Shown here: in pieces, positions 45,257 to 53,221 of the stretch | How positions within the stretch are numbered: the stretch's first letter is position 1 | How the letters are laid out: the number at the start of each line of letters is the position of its first letter | From: Sphingobacterium phlebotomi | GTDB lineage: Bacteria; Bacteroidota; Bacteroidia; Sphingobacteriales; Sphingobacteriaceae | Assembly (NCBI RefSeq): GCF_008180195.1 | Contig: NZ_VTAV01000018.1 | Coordinates: forward strand, 41,838 to 105,837 | DNA length: 64,000 bases | Reading direction: 5' to 3' | The notes under the pieces: model-generated | The model's input: the letters and a program-made list of their open reading frames with translations, nothing else | Told to the model about the DNA's origin: nothing | Database searches by the model: none | Program-made: the position numbers and the translations under genes

Positions 45257-45655
45257 ATGACCATTATTCAAAACAATGTTGATATTCATAAACCCATAGA
45301 AGTTGTTTATGCGTTTTTGGCAGATATGAACAATCATGAACAGCTGATGCCCGATAATATCGACAATTGGTCGTCGACAGCGGACGAAGCTCGTTTTACG
45401 ATCAAGAATATGGCAAAGTTAGCATTGAAAATCAGCCAGCGAATAGTGAATAAGGAAATCGTCTGCATTCCTATCGAAGAAGCACCTTTTGCACTTACTT
45501 TACGGTGGAAACTAGAAGATAAGGGTATAGACACCACAAACGCAACGTTTGTAATCGAGGCTGAGCTTAATATGATGATGAAGATGATGGCTTCCGGCCC
45601 TCTTCAAAAACTAGCAGACTATCAGGTAAATACGTTGAAAAATATATTTGGATAA
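45257..45655 (+). CDS. SRPBCC family protein (START-like fold)
   Basis: A 132-residue cytoplasmic protein with the Bet v1/START-like pattern: N-terminal strand NVDIHKPIEVVYAFLADMNNHEQLMP, central strands and a long C-terminal helix (GPLQKLADYQVNTLKNIF). Such folds bind small hydrophobic molecules; no ligand can be assigned. It lies directly behind pyrE and ends at a terminator. Confidence 0.85.
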   Translation: MTIIQNNVDIHKPIEVVYAFLADMNNHEQLMPDNIDNWSSTADEARFTIKNMAKLALKISQRIVNKEIVCIPIEEAPFALTLRWKLEDKGIDTTNATFVIEAELNMMMKMMASGPLQKLADYQVNTLKNIFG

Positions 45656-45682
45656 AAAATATTCATTAGTATACGAAAAGCG

Positions 45683-45710
45683 AATCCCCGCCGAAAGCCG
45701 GGGATTTTTT
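45683..45710 (+). terminator. Terminator after the pyrE unit
   Basis: AATCCCCG (45683-45690) pairs with CGGGGATT (45699-45706), followed by a T run. Confidence 0.92.
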
Positions 45711-45770
45711 ATTTACGGTGATAATTATGTCATTAATCGGTGATGTGTTTAACAAAACCAAAGAGTTTTG

Positions 45771-45778
45771 TACATTTG
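45771..45778 (+). promoter_or_regulatory. -7 promoter box for the exonuclease-trxB unit
   Basis: TACATTTG matches TAnnTTTG exactly, 32 nt before the exonuclease ATG. No good -33 TTG is seen. Confidence 0.5.
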
Positions 45779-45810
45779 TTGTACGAGAGTTTATAATCAA
45801 TCGCTATTAG

Positions 45811-46740
45811 ATGGAATTACAATTAAAACGCCCGTTGGCTTTTTTTGACTTGGAAACTACGGGGGTAAATATTGCCGTAGATCGCATCGTTGAGTTATCC
45901 ATATTAAAAATATCGCCAGGAGGCAAAGAAGACGTATTGACGATTAAGGTTAACCCCGAGATGCCTATACCTACTGAATCTTCTATGTTCCACGGTATTT
46001 ATGATGAAGATGTGAAGGATCTTCCTCCGTTTAAGGAACGAGCCGAGGAAATCAAAAACTTTCTGGGAGATGCTGATTTAGCAGGTTATAATTCCAATAA
46101 ATTCGACGTACCGATGTTGATGGAGGAGTTTTTGCGTGCTGGCGTAGATTTTTCTTTAGAGGGAAGGGCTTTTGTCGATGTACAGAATGTTTTTCATCAA
46201 ATGGAACAACGTACCTTGAAAGCGGCCTACAAGTTTTATTGTGATGCATCGTTGGAAAATGCACATACAGCGGAAGCCGATGTACGAGCTACATACGAAG
46301 TGTTGAAGGCTCAACTATCAAAATACGAAGGAGCCACATTTGAAGATAAGCACGGGAATGTGTCGACCCCGGTGGTCAATGACGTGGAAGCTTTACATCG
46401 TTTTACCAATCTGAGCAATCCGGTTGATTTTGCCGGTCGCTTAGTGTACGATGAGGAAGGCGATCCATGTATCAATTTTGGCAAACACAAAGGTAGAAAA
46501 GTAGTCGATGTGTTTGATGTAGAACCCAGCTATTACGCTTGGATGCAACAGGGGGATTTTCCTCGCTACACCAAAAAAGTGTTAGAGAAGTTATGGAATG
46601 CGCATCGCAATAAAAAGAAAGAGCAACAACAAAATAACAGGGTAGAAGTAAATAAGGACCGTCCGCGAAAGGAACAGATTCCTGCTAAACCTATTACGGA
46701 CGATATGCTCAAACAGCTTCAAGGAAAATTTGGTAAATAA
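45811..46740 (+). CDS. DnaQ-like 3'-5' exonuclease (DEDDh)
   Basis: A 309-residue exonuclease of the DnaQ/epsilon family. Exo I is FFDLETTGV (about 11-19), Exo II is LAGYNSNKFDVPML, and the Exo III His-Asp is in NAHTAEADVRATYEVL. A C-terminal exonuclease-X-like domain (about 220-262, INFGKHKGRKVVDV ... YYAWMQQGDFPRYTK) is followed by a basic tail. It may proofread or process DNA ends; whether it joins the replicative polymerase is unknown. trxB follows 22 nt downstream. Confidence 0.9.
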   Translation: MELQLKRPLAFFDLETTGVNIAVDRIVELSILKISPGGKEDVLTIKVNPEMPIPTESSMFHGIYDEDVKDLPPFKERAEEIKNFLGDADLAGYNSNKFDVPMLMEEFLRAGVDFSLEGRAFVDVQNVFHQMEQRTLKAAYKFYCDASLENAHTAEADVRATYEVLKAQLSKYEGATFEDKHGNVSTPVVNDVEALHRFTNLSNPVDFAGRLVYDEEGDPCINFGKHKGRKVVDVFDVEPSYYAWMQQGDFPRYTKKVLEKLWNAHRNKKKEQQQNNRVEVNKDRPRKEQIPAKPITDDMLKQLQGKFGK

Positions 46741-46762
46741 TATAGAAGATAGGTAAATAATA

Positions 46763-47731
46763 ATGGCAAATACGGAAGAAATAGAGCACCTACAGTGCTT
46801 AATTATTGGATCAGGGCCCGCGGGCTATACAGCGGCTATCTATGCAGCTCGAGCCGATTTAAATCCCGTGATGTATACAGGTATTGTTCCTGGAGGGCAA
46901 TTAACGCAAACAACCGAAGTAGATAATTTTCCCGGCTATCCTCAAGGTATTACCGGACCCGTTTTAATGGAAGATCTAAAGGCACAGGCGGAACGTTTCG
47001 GAACAGAAGTGCGTTTTGGTTATGCGACGAAAGTAGAGCTCTCGAAAGATGGAGGAGTACACAAAGTGGAGATTGACGGTTCAACTTGGGTGTCTGCGGA
47101 AACGGTTATTATCGCGACGGGTGCTACTGCAAAATGGTTGGGATTGCCTTCGGAAGAAAAATACAATGGATTCGGTGTATCTGCTTGTGCAGTTTGTGAC
47201 GGTTTCTTCTTCAAAGGTCAAGATGTGGCGATTGTCGGTGCGGGGGATACAGCCGCGGAAGAGGCAACATATCTAGCCAAGTTGTGTAGAAAAGTATATA
47301 TGTTGGTACGCCGCGATGAGTTTAGAGCATCTAAGGCGATGGTGCACCGCGTAATGAACACATCGAATATTGAAGTCATGTACAATACCGAAACAAAAGA
47401 AATAGTGGGTAATGAAACAGGTGTTACGGGCGTTCGTATCATCGACAATCAGACGCAGGAGACAGAGCATCTAGATGTTACGGGTTTCTTTGTGGCAATT
47501 GGACACAAACCCAATACAGAATTGTTTAAAGGGATTTTGGATATGGATGAAACTGGATATTTAATTACAAAATCGGATAGTACCGCAACCAATATACCCG
47601 GAGTATTCGCTTGTGGCGACGTACAAGACCATGTCTATCGTCAAGCTATTACGGCAGCAGGTACGGGTTGCATGGCAGCATTAGAAGCTGAACGCTACAT
47701 GGCAGCGAAAGAAAGTTTTATAGAAGAATAA
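46763..47731 (+). CDS. trxB: Thioredoxin-disulfide reductase
   Basis: NADPH-dependent flavoenzyme that reduces thioredoxin. The 322 residues show the FAD motif GSGPAG (16-21), the redox-active CAVC (142-145), the NADPH-binding GAGDTAAEEA (159-168) and the C-terminal FAD motif VFACGDVQD. All active residues are present. It is in one transcript with the exonuclease gene upstream. A weak hairpin lies downstream. Confidence 0.96.
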   Translation: MANTEEIEHLQCLIIGSGPAGYTAAIYAARADLNPVMYTGIVPGGQLTQTTEVDNFPGYPQGITGPVLMEDLKAQAERFGTEVRFGYATKVELSKDGGVHKVEIDGSTWVSAETVIIATGATAKWLGLPSEEKYNGFGVSACAVCDGFFFKGQDVAIVGAGDTAAEEATYLAKLCRKVYMLVRRDEFRASKAMVHRVMNTSNIEVMYNTETKEIVGNETGVTGVRIIDNQTQETEHLDVTGFFVAIGHKPNTELFKGILDMDETGYLITKSDSTATNIPGVFACGDVQDHVYRQAITAAGTGCMAALEAERYMAAKESFIEE

Positions 47732-47742
47732 CGAACAGGTAA

Positions 47743-47766
47743 TGGCGCGACACTTGCGCCACTACT
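47743..47766. terminator. Weak terminator between trxB and the HAD gene
   Basis: TGGCGC (47743-47748) pairs with GCGCCA (47756-47761) around a 7-nt loop; a T-rich stretch follows at 47765. The stem is only 6 bp but GC-rich. Confidence 0.5.
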
Positions 47767-47770
47767 TTTT

Positions 47771-48559
47771 CTATATCACCTTAAAATATTTTAAGGCATT
47801 CCAAATACCATCGTCGTCGACATCTGTTGTAATGTAGTCGGCTATTTCCTTTACTTCCGGATTGGCATTCCCCATAGCTATGCCAATAGCCACATGCTTT
47901 AGCATGGTTATATCATTTCCACCATCTCCAAACGCCATCGTTTGGCTAATATCTAGGCCGAAATACTTGCAGAAAATATCTATTCCTACTCTTTTGCTCT
48001 GCCCTTTAGGATTCACATCAGCGAAAAGAGGTGTCCATCTAGACGCAACCGAATTAGGCATGACATTTTTCATAAAAACGTCCTCTTCTTCCGGTCCCAA
48101 GAATATATTGGTTTGTAAAATACTAGCCGGATCAACTTTGTTCATGTCCACTAAAGGAGGTACAGGGAGGTTTAAGTGCGCATACATCCCTGCTATTTCC
48201 GGTGTCACGTCATAAATAGTGATTTCTTTCTCGGACATAAGGGAAAAACTTAGCGGATATTCTTTGGTATAGTTCAAAACCGCTTTTATGTCGTTCTGGT
48301 GTATAGCTTGTTTAAACAGCACATCATTTTCTTGGGTTACACAATAACCACCATTAAAGGTAATGAATCCATCGAAATCCAAAAAATTAACATGATCAAT
48401 GCTATTAATGGAACGGCCGGTAGATAAAATGACTTTAATCCCCTGTCTTTGCAATTGTTCAATTGCCTTTTGGGTAGAGGCCGGAACTTGGTGTGTCTTG
48501 AAACTTAAGAGCGTGCCGTCTATATCAAAAAAGACGGCTTTGATTTTAGGATATTGCAT
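47771..48559 (-). CDS. Cof-type HAD-IIB phosphatase
   Basis: A 262-residue cytoplasmic sugar-phosphate or cofactor phosphatase. HAD motif I is FFDIDGTLLSF (about 10-20), motif II the Ser/Thr in LSTGRS, and motif IV is FGDGGNDITM near residue 210; a type IIB cap lies between. The precise substrate is not predictable. Its ATG lies only 4 nt from a perfect -7 box and it is divergent from the methyltransferase gene with a 42-nt gap. Confidence 0.9.
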   Translation of the reverse strand: MQYPKIKAVFFDIDGTLLSFKTHQVPASTQKAIEQLQRQGIKVILSTGRSINSIDHVNFLDFDGFITFNGGYCVTQENDVLFKQAIHQNDIKAVLNYTKEYPLSFSLMSEKEITIYDVTPEIAGMYAHLNLPVPPLVDMNKVDPASILQTNIFLGPEEEDVFMKNVMPNSVASRWTPLFADVNPKGQSKRVGIDIFCKYFGLDISQTMAFGDGGNDITMLKHVAIGIAMGNANPEVKEIADYITTDVDDDGIWNALKYFKVI

Positions 48560-48563
48560 ACTA

Positions 48564-48571
48564 CAAAGGTA
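48564..48571 (-). promoter_or_regulatory. -7 promoter box for the HAD gene, 4 nt from ATG
   Basis: TACCTTTG on the minus strand matches TAnnTTTG exactly; TAGT and the ATG at 48559 follow. The transcript is probably leaderless. Confidence 0.6.
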
Positions 48572-48589
48572 CTATTTCTTTATATTCTC

Positions 48590-48597
48590 TATCTTTG
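48590..48597 (+). promoter_or_regulatory. -7 promoter box for the methyltransferase gene, 4 nt from ATG
   Basis: TATCTTTG matches exactly; CGCT and the ATG at 48602 follow. It is 18 nt from the box of the divergent HAD gene. Confidence 0.6.
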
Positions 48598-48601
48598 CGC
48601 T

Positions 48602-49786
48602 ATGGATAATTATGCCACTTTTTTTGAGAAAATTAGAGAATCAATTCAACGAGAGGAATTTATTAAAATTTCTTTAGGAGATTACAATGGAACAGAACTG
48701 TATTTGAAGAACGTATATATCAAACCAGTTATCATAAAGCGAGAGAAGAAGTTATCATTTGTTTTTCGCTATAAAACACAAGACATTACCCAAAACTTTG
48801 AAATAGGTACGGGTATCATGGAGATACACGGACTCCTGAAAGTAGAGGGCTTTCGGATGGCGACCTTGTTTACGGAGACAGAAAATCTAGTCTGTCAATT
48901 TACTAAAAAAGGACTGTGGTCTATTAGAAAAGAGAATCCAACCGCTAAGAAACCCGTTGTTCTTACGCACGATAAACAAAAAGAACGGAAGTTGGATAGC
49001 GCTGACAAAGTGTATTTACAAGAGTTAAGACTGACGGATGCAGCAGGAAATGTGTATAAAAATGCGCAAGATAAATGGAGGCAAATTAACCACTATATAG
49101 AGATATTAAGTTCCATATTACAACGTCTACCACAAAAAGATACATTAAACGTAGTCGATATGGGAGCGGGAAAAGGTTATTTGACGTTTGCTTTGTATGA
49201 TTATTTGGTACATACGCTTCAAAAACGGACTTCCTTGGTAGGTGTTGAGTACCGTAAAGATTTGGTAGAATTATGTAATCAGATTGCCGTCAAATCTAAT
49301 TTCAAAGACCTACTTTTTATTCGAGGCGCAATAGAAGATTACCAACCAGAAAGTGATTTAGATATTTTGATAGCCTTGCATGCCTGCGATACAGCGACTG
49401 ACGATGCTATTGCCAAAGGCATTAAGCATGGTGCCGATCTTATCGTGGTAGCACCTTGTTGTCATAAACAAATCCGTCGGGAAATGGAAAAGAGTAAAAC
49501 GAAGAATGAGCTTGATTTTCTACTTAAACATGGGATTTTTATGGAACGTCAGGCTGAAATGGTTACCGATGGTATACGGGCGTTGATTATGGAGTATTTT
49601 GGGTACCAAACCAAAGTTTTTCAATTTATAGCAGATGCGCATACACCTAAGAACGTATTGGTGGTGGGAGAAAAGAAATCTGTCAATACACAACGACAAG
49701 AAGAGATTTTAGCAAAAATAAAATCCACGAAGGCTTATTTTGGCATCAGCTATCATCATCTGGAACGATTAATGGGGATTGCATAA
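48602..49786 (+). CDS. Class I SAM-dependent methyltransferase (Methyltransf_32-like)
   Basis: A 394-residue protein. The C-terminal half (about 185-330) is a Rossmann methyltransferase with motif I VVDMGAGKGYLTFALYD and a conserved segment IVVAPCCHKQIRRE that marks the Methyltransf_32 group, shared with eukaryotic METTL25/RRNAD-type proteins. The N-terminal half (about 1-150) is of unknown fold. An rRNA or RNA substrate is a guess from relatives. ATG 48602 is preferred over an upstream ATG at 48554, which lies before the promoter. It ends 8 nt from a convergent TonB receptor gene. Confidence 0.85.
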   Translation: MDNYATFFEKIRESIQREEFIKISLGDYNGTELYLKNVYIKPVIIKREKKLSFVFRYKTQDITQNFEIGTGIMEIHGLLKVEGFRMATLFTETENLVCQFTKKGLWSIRKENPTAKKPVVLTHDKQKERKLDSADKVYLQELRLTDAAGNVYKNAQDKWRQINHYIEILSSILQRLPQKDTLNVVDMGAGKGYLTFALYDYLVHTLQKRTSLVGVEYRKDLVELCNQIAVKSNFKDLLFIRGAIEDYQPESDLDILIALHACDTATDDAIAKGIKHGADLIVVAPCCHKQIRREMEKSKTKNELDFLLKHGIFMERQAEMVTDGIRALIMEYFGYQTKVFQFIADAHTPKNVLVVGEKKSVNTQRQEEILAKIKSTKAYFGISYHHLERLMGIA

Positions 49787-49794
49787 GATGGACC

Positions 49795-51879
49795 TTATAA
49801 AACAATCTTCATTCCCCCATAATAATTCCGGGTAGGGGCGGGGTTGAAAAAACGATTACCAAAAGCATTGATATCATTACCTAAGCTATAATGTTCGTTC
49901 AATAGGTTATCTACGCCAACAAAGAATTGTAGCTGTTGGTCATTTTTCAGCCTCCAAATCCATGTTCCTTTAGCTTGTAACAGGTGAAACTTTTCGGAAA
50001 ATACGCTGTTCGCGTCATTTAGGGGCATGGCGGAAGTAAAATTATGCGAAAGATTCATCCCAAATTGTTTTGGAAAGCTGATTAAAAATGTATTTGTCCA
50101 CACCCAATCTGGAACAGCTGTCACCTTATTACGGGAAAAATCACTGTCATCTACGCTATATTTTCCAAAGCGATAATGGTTGTAAGAAACGCTAGAATGG
50201 AGGTTCATCTCTTGGATAAATCTTTCACGATTAGGAGCTAATACATACCCCCAAATAGACGCTTCGATACCATTCTGTTTTATCTCTCCAGCATTGAGGT
50301 AATATTCTTCTCCATTATCATTACGTTGTTCGACGATTCCATTTTTCATTTTATAGTGGTATAGGCTCAGATCCGCAATAAACCGTCTGTTATTTGTTTC
50401 TATACGGCCCCCCAGTTCATAATTTGTGCCTGTTTCCGGGTGTAAGGAACTGTTAATAATCCTATCGGAAGGTCGTATTTCCTCGTTTGTGGGAGGAGAA
50501 TAGCCCTTGGAAACAGAACCTCGAAGAGCGAATCTATCTGTTATTAAATAAGAAGTTGCAATGCGTGGCATCCAGATGCCTCCAAATGTAATTTTGCCAT
50601 TCGGATTTTCTATTTCAGGATAATGTTGACGGTAGCTGAGTTTCGAATGATTTAACCCCAACGAGCCTTCTATTGTCCAGCGTTGGTATATTTTTGCCAT
50701 GGTCCGGTAGAAGACGCTATATCGTGTATTGTAGAGGTTGTCGTTATCCAGCAGGTCGGTTGCTTTACCTCTCTCGTTACCGTAGTTTTCAATCTCATTC
50801 CAACCCTTTTGTCCTTCGAAGCCAAGTTGCATCTGCCATTCAACTTTTGGATTATCCATATTTCTGTATGAAAAATAGGTACGGAGACCCAAGTTGTTCT
50901 CTTTCCGATATTCGTAATTGGTAATAAATGGATTTTCGAAATCGGTATTCGAGCCAAATATGCTGATGGTGTGGGATAACTTATTATCAAGTTGTGCTCG
51001 ATGTGCAATACCGCCATAAAATGTTTTGTTATAAATACCGGCTTGCTGTTCTTTGGCTCCCGGATTTTGACCGGCCGTCGGTCGTGACATACGTGGGTTT
51101 TCGTCCATTTGTGCTTGTGTTAGACCGCCGGGCGTATGATAGCCCAGATCACTGTACAAGGCAAAAAAACGAAGTTCATTTTTGGGTGTATATTTCCAAC
51201 GATGCGCCGTTTGAAATGTTTTTTTATTCAACGCTGTATTATCACGATATCCATCGGATCTTGTAAATGACTGATCGAACGAGAAGCTGTAGTTATCTGT
51301 CACTTTCCGCTGTATGGAAAGCTGTTCTTGAAACAAGCCAAATGACCCACCACTTAACAGGAGAGCGCTATGATTTTTGCGTACGTCGAAACCATTAGGA
51401 TCGATACTGATAACGCCACCAGAGTTAGCACCGTACAAAGAACCATCGGGTCCTTTAATGATATGTATCGCCTGTATGGCTGCAGGGTCGAGAAGATTTA
51501 AATAGGTATTGCCTCCCGCATCCGTCAGCGGGAAATCGTCTATATATATCTTCGTGTTTCGAATACCGAAAGCAGATCGAATAAGGCTACCACGCATCGC
51601 CAGACGATAGCTCCCGGGCGAACGTTCTTCCATACGCACGCCTGCTACAGTATTGATGGCAGGAAGTAAGGTAGTGGTTTGTTGCGCTTCTATCAGTCGC
51701 GGGCTAATCGTTTGTGCTGCTGACGTCAACTCCAGAATAGGTTGCTGGCTGAAATAAGCGTTGATACGAACGGGGTTAATTTCTTGCTGAGCTGATATGC
51801 TGTCCGTTGTTTGACTCCAAACAGCATGGGGAATGCACAATATGATGATAAAGACAAAAAACTTAAATTTAAAAAACAT
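49795..51879 (-). CDS. TonB-dependent outer-membrane receptor
   Basis: A 694-residue ligand-gated outer-membrane transporter without the SusC-type N-terminal extension. The signal peptide MFFKFKFFVFIIILCIPHAV (cut near VWS-Q) is followed by a plug domain (about 45-165, AGVRMEERSPGSYRLAMRG ... YIDDFPLTDAGG ... IIKGPDGSLYGANSGGVI) and a 22-strand barrel with TonB-receptor C-terminal signatures (FVGVDNLLNEHYSLGND). The size and plug resemble iron-siderophore or metal receptors; the ligand is unknown. It follows a barrel gene by about 20 nt. Confidence 0.9.
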   Translation of the reverse strand: MFFKFKFFVFIIILCIPHAVWSQTTDSISAQQEINPVRINAYFSQQPILELTSAAQTISPRLIEAQQTTTLLPAINTVAGVRMEERSPGSYRLAMRGSLIRSAFGIRNTKIYIDDFPLTDAGGNTYLNLLDPAAIQAIHIIKGPDGSLYGANSGGVISIDPNGFDVRKNHSALLLSGGSFGLFQEQLSIQRKVTDNYSFSFDQSFTRSDGYRDNTALNKKTFQTAHRWKYTPKNELRFFALYSDLGYHTPGGLTQAQMDENPRMSRPTAGQNPGAKEQQAGIYNKTFYGGIAHRAQLDNKLSHTISIFGSNTDFENPFITNYEYRKENNLGLRTYFSYRNMDNPKVEWQMQLGFEGQKGWNEIENYGNERGKATDLLDNDNLYNTRYSVFYRTMAKIYQRWTIEGSLGLNHSKLSYRQHYPEIENPNGKITFGGIWMPRIATSYLITDRFALRGSVSKGYSPPTNEEIRPSDRIINSSLHPETGTNYELGGRIETNNRRFIADLSLYHYKMKNGIVEQRNDNGEEYYLNAGEIKQNGIEASIWGYVLAPNRERFIQEMNLHSSVSYNHYRFGKYSVDDSDFSRNKVTAVPDWVWTNTFLISFPKQFGMNLSHNFTSAMPLNDANSVFSEKFHLLQAKGTWIWRLKNDQQLQFFVGVDNLLNEHYSLGNDINAFGNRFFNPAPTRNYYGGMKIVL

Positions 51880-51899
51880 ATGTGTTTGACGATTTATTA

Positions 51900-53195
51900 C
51901 TAAAAAGCCTCATTCAGTCCTAAGAATAAACCACGCTGTCCGAATCGACCAAAAGCGTAATCAATACATAGGTTTGTCCGCGTAGCTTTATTAAACAACA
52001 CCCGTAGCCCTGTCCCGCCTGCTGGTTGCCATTGTTGGAAAAGCTTCGTGCCTAAACGGTCGTTAGCCGTTTGAACATTGGCGAAGACAACGCCGCTCAA
52101 GAACTGATTACGCAGAATGGGGAATCGATATTCCACTTCCGAATAAAAAAAAGAATTTCCTTTGAAATAGCCATTCGTGTAGCCACGCCCAGTACGTGCA
52201 AATGGATCTTTTCCCGTGCCTGGAAGGTCGAGATATGCTTGGCTGCCGCCGACGTTATATGATCCCCAATGCCAAAATGCCAATACGTGATTCGGACGGC
52301 TGCTTGATAGTTGCCAGTATTTTCTGAAATCGGTTTGCAGCTGGTAAGCATTTTGGGCACTTGCGATCCATTTCTGGCTCATTCGCAAAACAACATCGGC
52401 GTAAATGCCTTTATAAGCGCTGTTTGGATTATCACGCGTCATATATTGCCAATTGAACATCAATCCGTTGTTGTTATATTTCTCTACATTATACCCTGTT
52501 AAGTCGCTATATACCTCTAAAGGAGTAACGTCGTGATCGCCTAGCGTATATATATTACGTTTTAGTTCAAAAAACACCCCTGCACCGATAAACATATTTG
52601 GTGACAACTTTTTATAAATCCGTTCATTAAGACCATACACCATAAATTGGTTTACAAAGCGCGTACGGTTTGGATTATTGAGCGTTTTTTCTTCCGGGAT
52701 ATCGGTTTGTACCACATTCCCGATGCCCATACCATAATCTAACCCCACGCTTTTAGCAATAATAACTCCCCCCTTTAAATTCCATTTATTTCTGGGGGTG
52801 TAAATATCGTGCATCACGTAACCGTAGATAATACCTCGAGTAGTGTAACTTAACGCCGTGGCGAAAGTAGACATGGTGGTGTTTTGCGGGTCACCGGTAT
52901 AAACGCCACCGACAACTTTTGCTCCAATTTGAAAGCCAATGCTGGGATTGTAATTGATATTCGGAAGAATAGAAATTCCAGAGCGTTTTTTCGAAATACG
53001 GGTAGTTGTATCATGACGGACGAACCTGATTATATCCTTTATTCCATCACTAATATCATAGAGCTGATCAAAATTTCGCGTAACGGTGTCTTTTGTTTCT
53101 TGTATGCTAAGTGTATCTTTCAATACGATTTGCTGTGCAAATAGCCCTGAACAACAAATAATAAGGTAGAATAGGAAGCCCCACTTTTTATACAT
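51900..53195 (-). CDS. Omp85-type (BamA/TamA family) outer-membrane barrel without POTRA
   Basis: A 431-residue outer-membrane protein. After the signal peptide (MYKKWGFLFYLIICCSGLFA) there are only about 60 residues before the barrel starts (SGISILPNINYNPSIGFQIG), too few for a POTRA domain. The barrel has the Omp85 pattern: RGYTNGYFKGNSF, YSEVEYRFPI and the end TNLCIDYAFGRFGQRGLFLG followed by LNEAF. Function in assembly or export is unknown. It leads a unit with the TonB receptor. Confidence 0.85.
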   Translation of the reverse strand: MYKKWGFLFYLIICCSGLFAQQIVLKDTLSIQETKDTVTRNFDQLYDISDGIKDIIRFVRHDTTTRISKKRSGISILPNINYNPSIGFQIGAKVVGGVYTGDPQNTTMSTFATALSYTTRGIIYGYVMHDIYTPRNKWNLKGGVIIAKSVGLDYGMGIGNVVQTDIPEEKTLNNPNRTRFVNQFMVYGLNERIYKKLSPNMFIGAGVFFELKRNIYTLGDHDVTPLEVYSDLTGYNVEKYNNNGLMFNWQYMTRDNPNSAYKGIYADVVLRMSQKWIASAQNAYQLQTDFRKYWQLSSSRPNHVLAFWHWGSYNVGGSQAYLDLPGTGKDPFARTGRGYTNGYFKGNSFFYSEVEYRFPILRNQFLSGVVFANVQTANDRLGTKLFQQWQPAGGTGLRVLFNKATRTNLCIDYAFGRFGQRGLFLGLNEAF

Positions 53196-53199
53196 CTCA

Positions 53200-53207
53200 C
53201 AAAAATA
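53200..53207 (-). promoter_or_regulatory. -7 promoter box for the Omp85-type gene, 4 nt from ATG
   Basis: TATTTTTG on the minus strand matches exactly; TGAG and the ATG at 53195 follow. A leaderless mRNA is implied. Confidence 0.6.
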
Positions 53208-53221
53208 TAAATATTTGCTAT

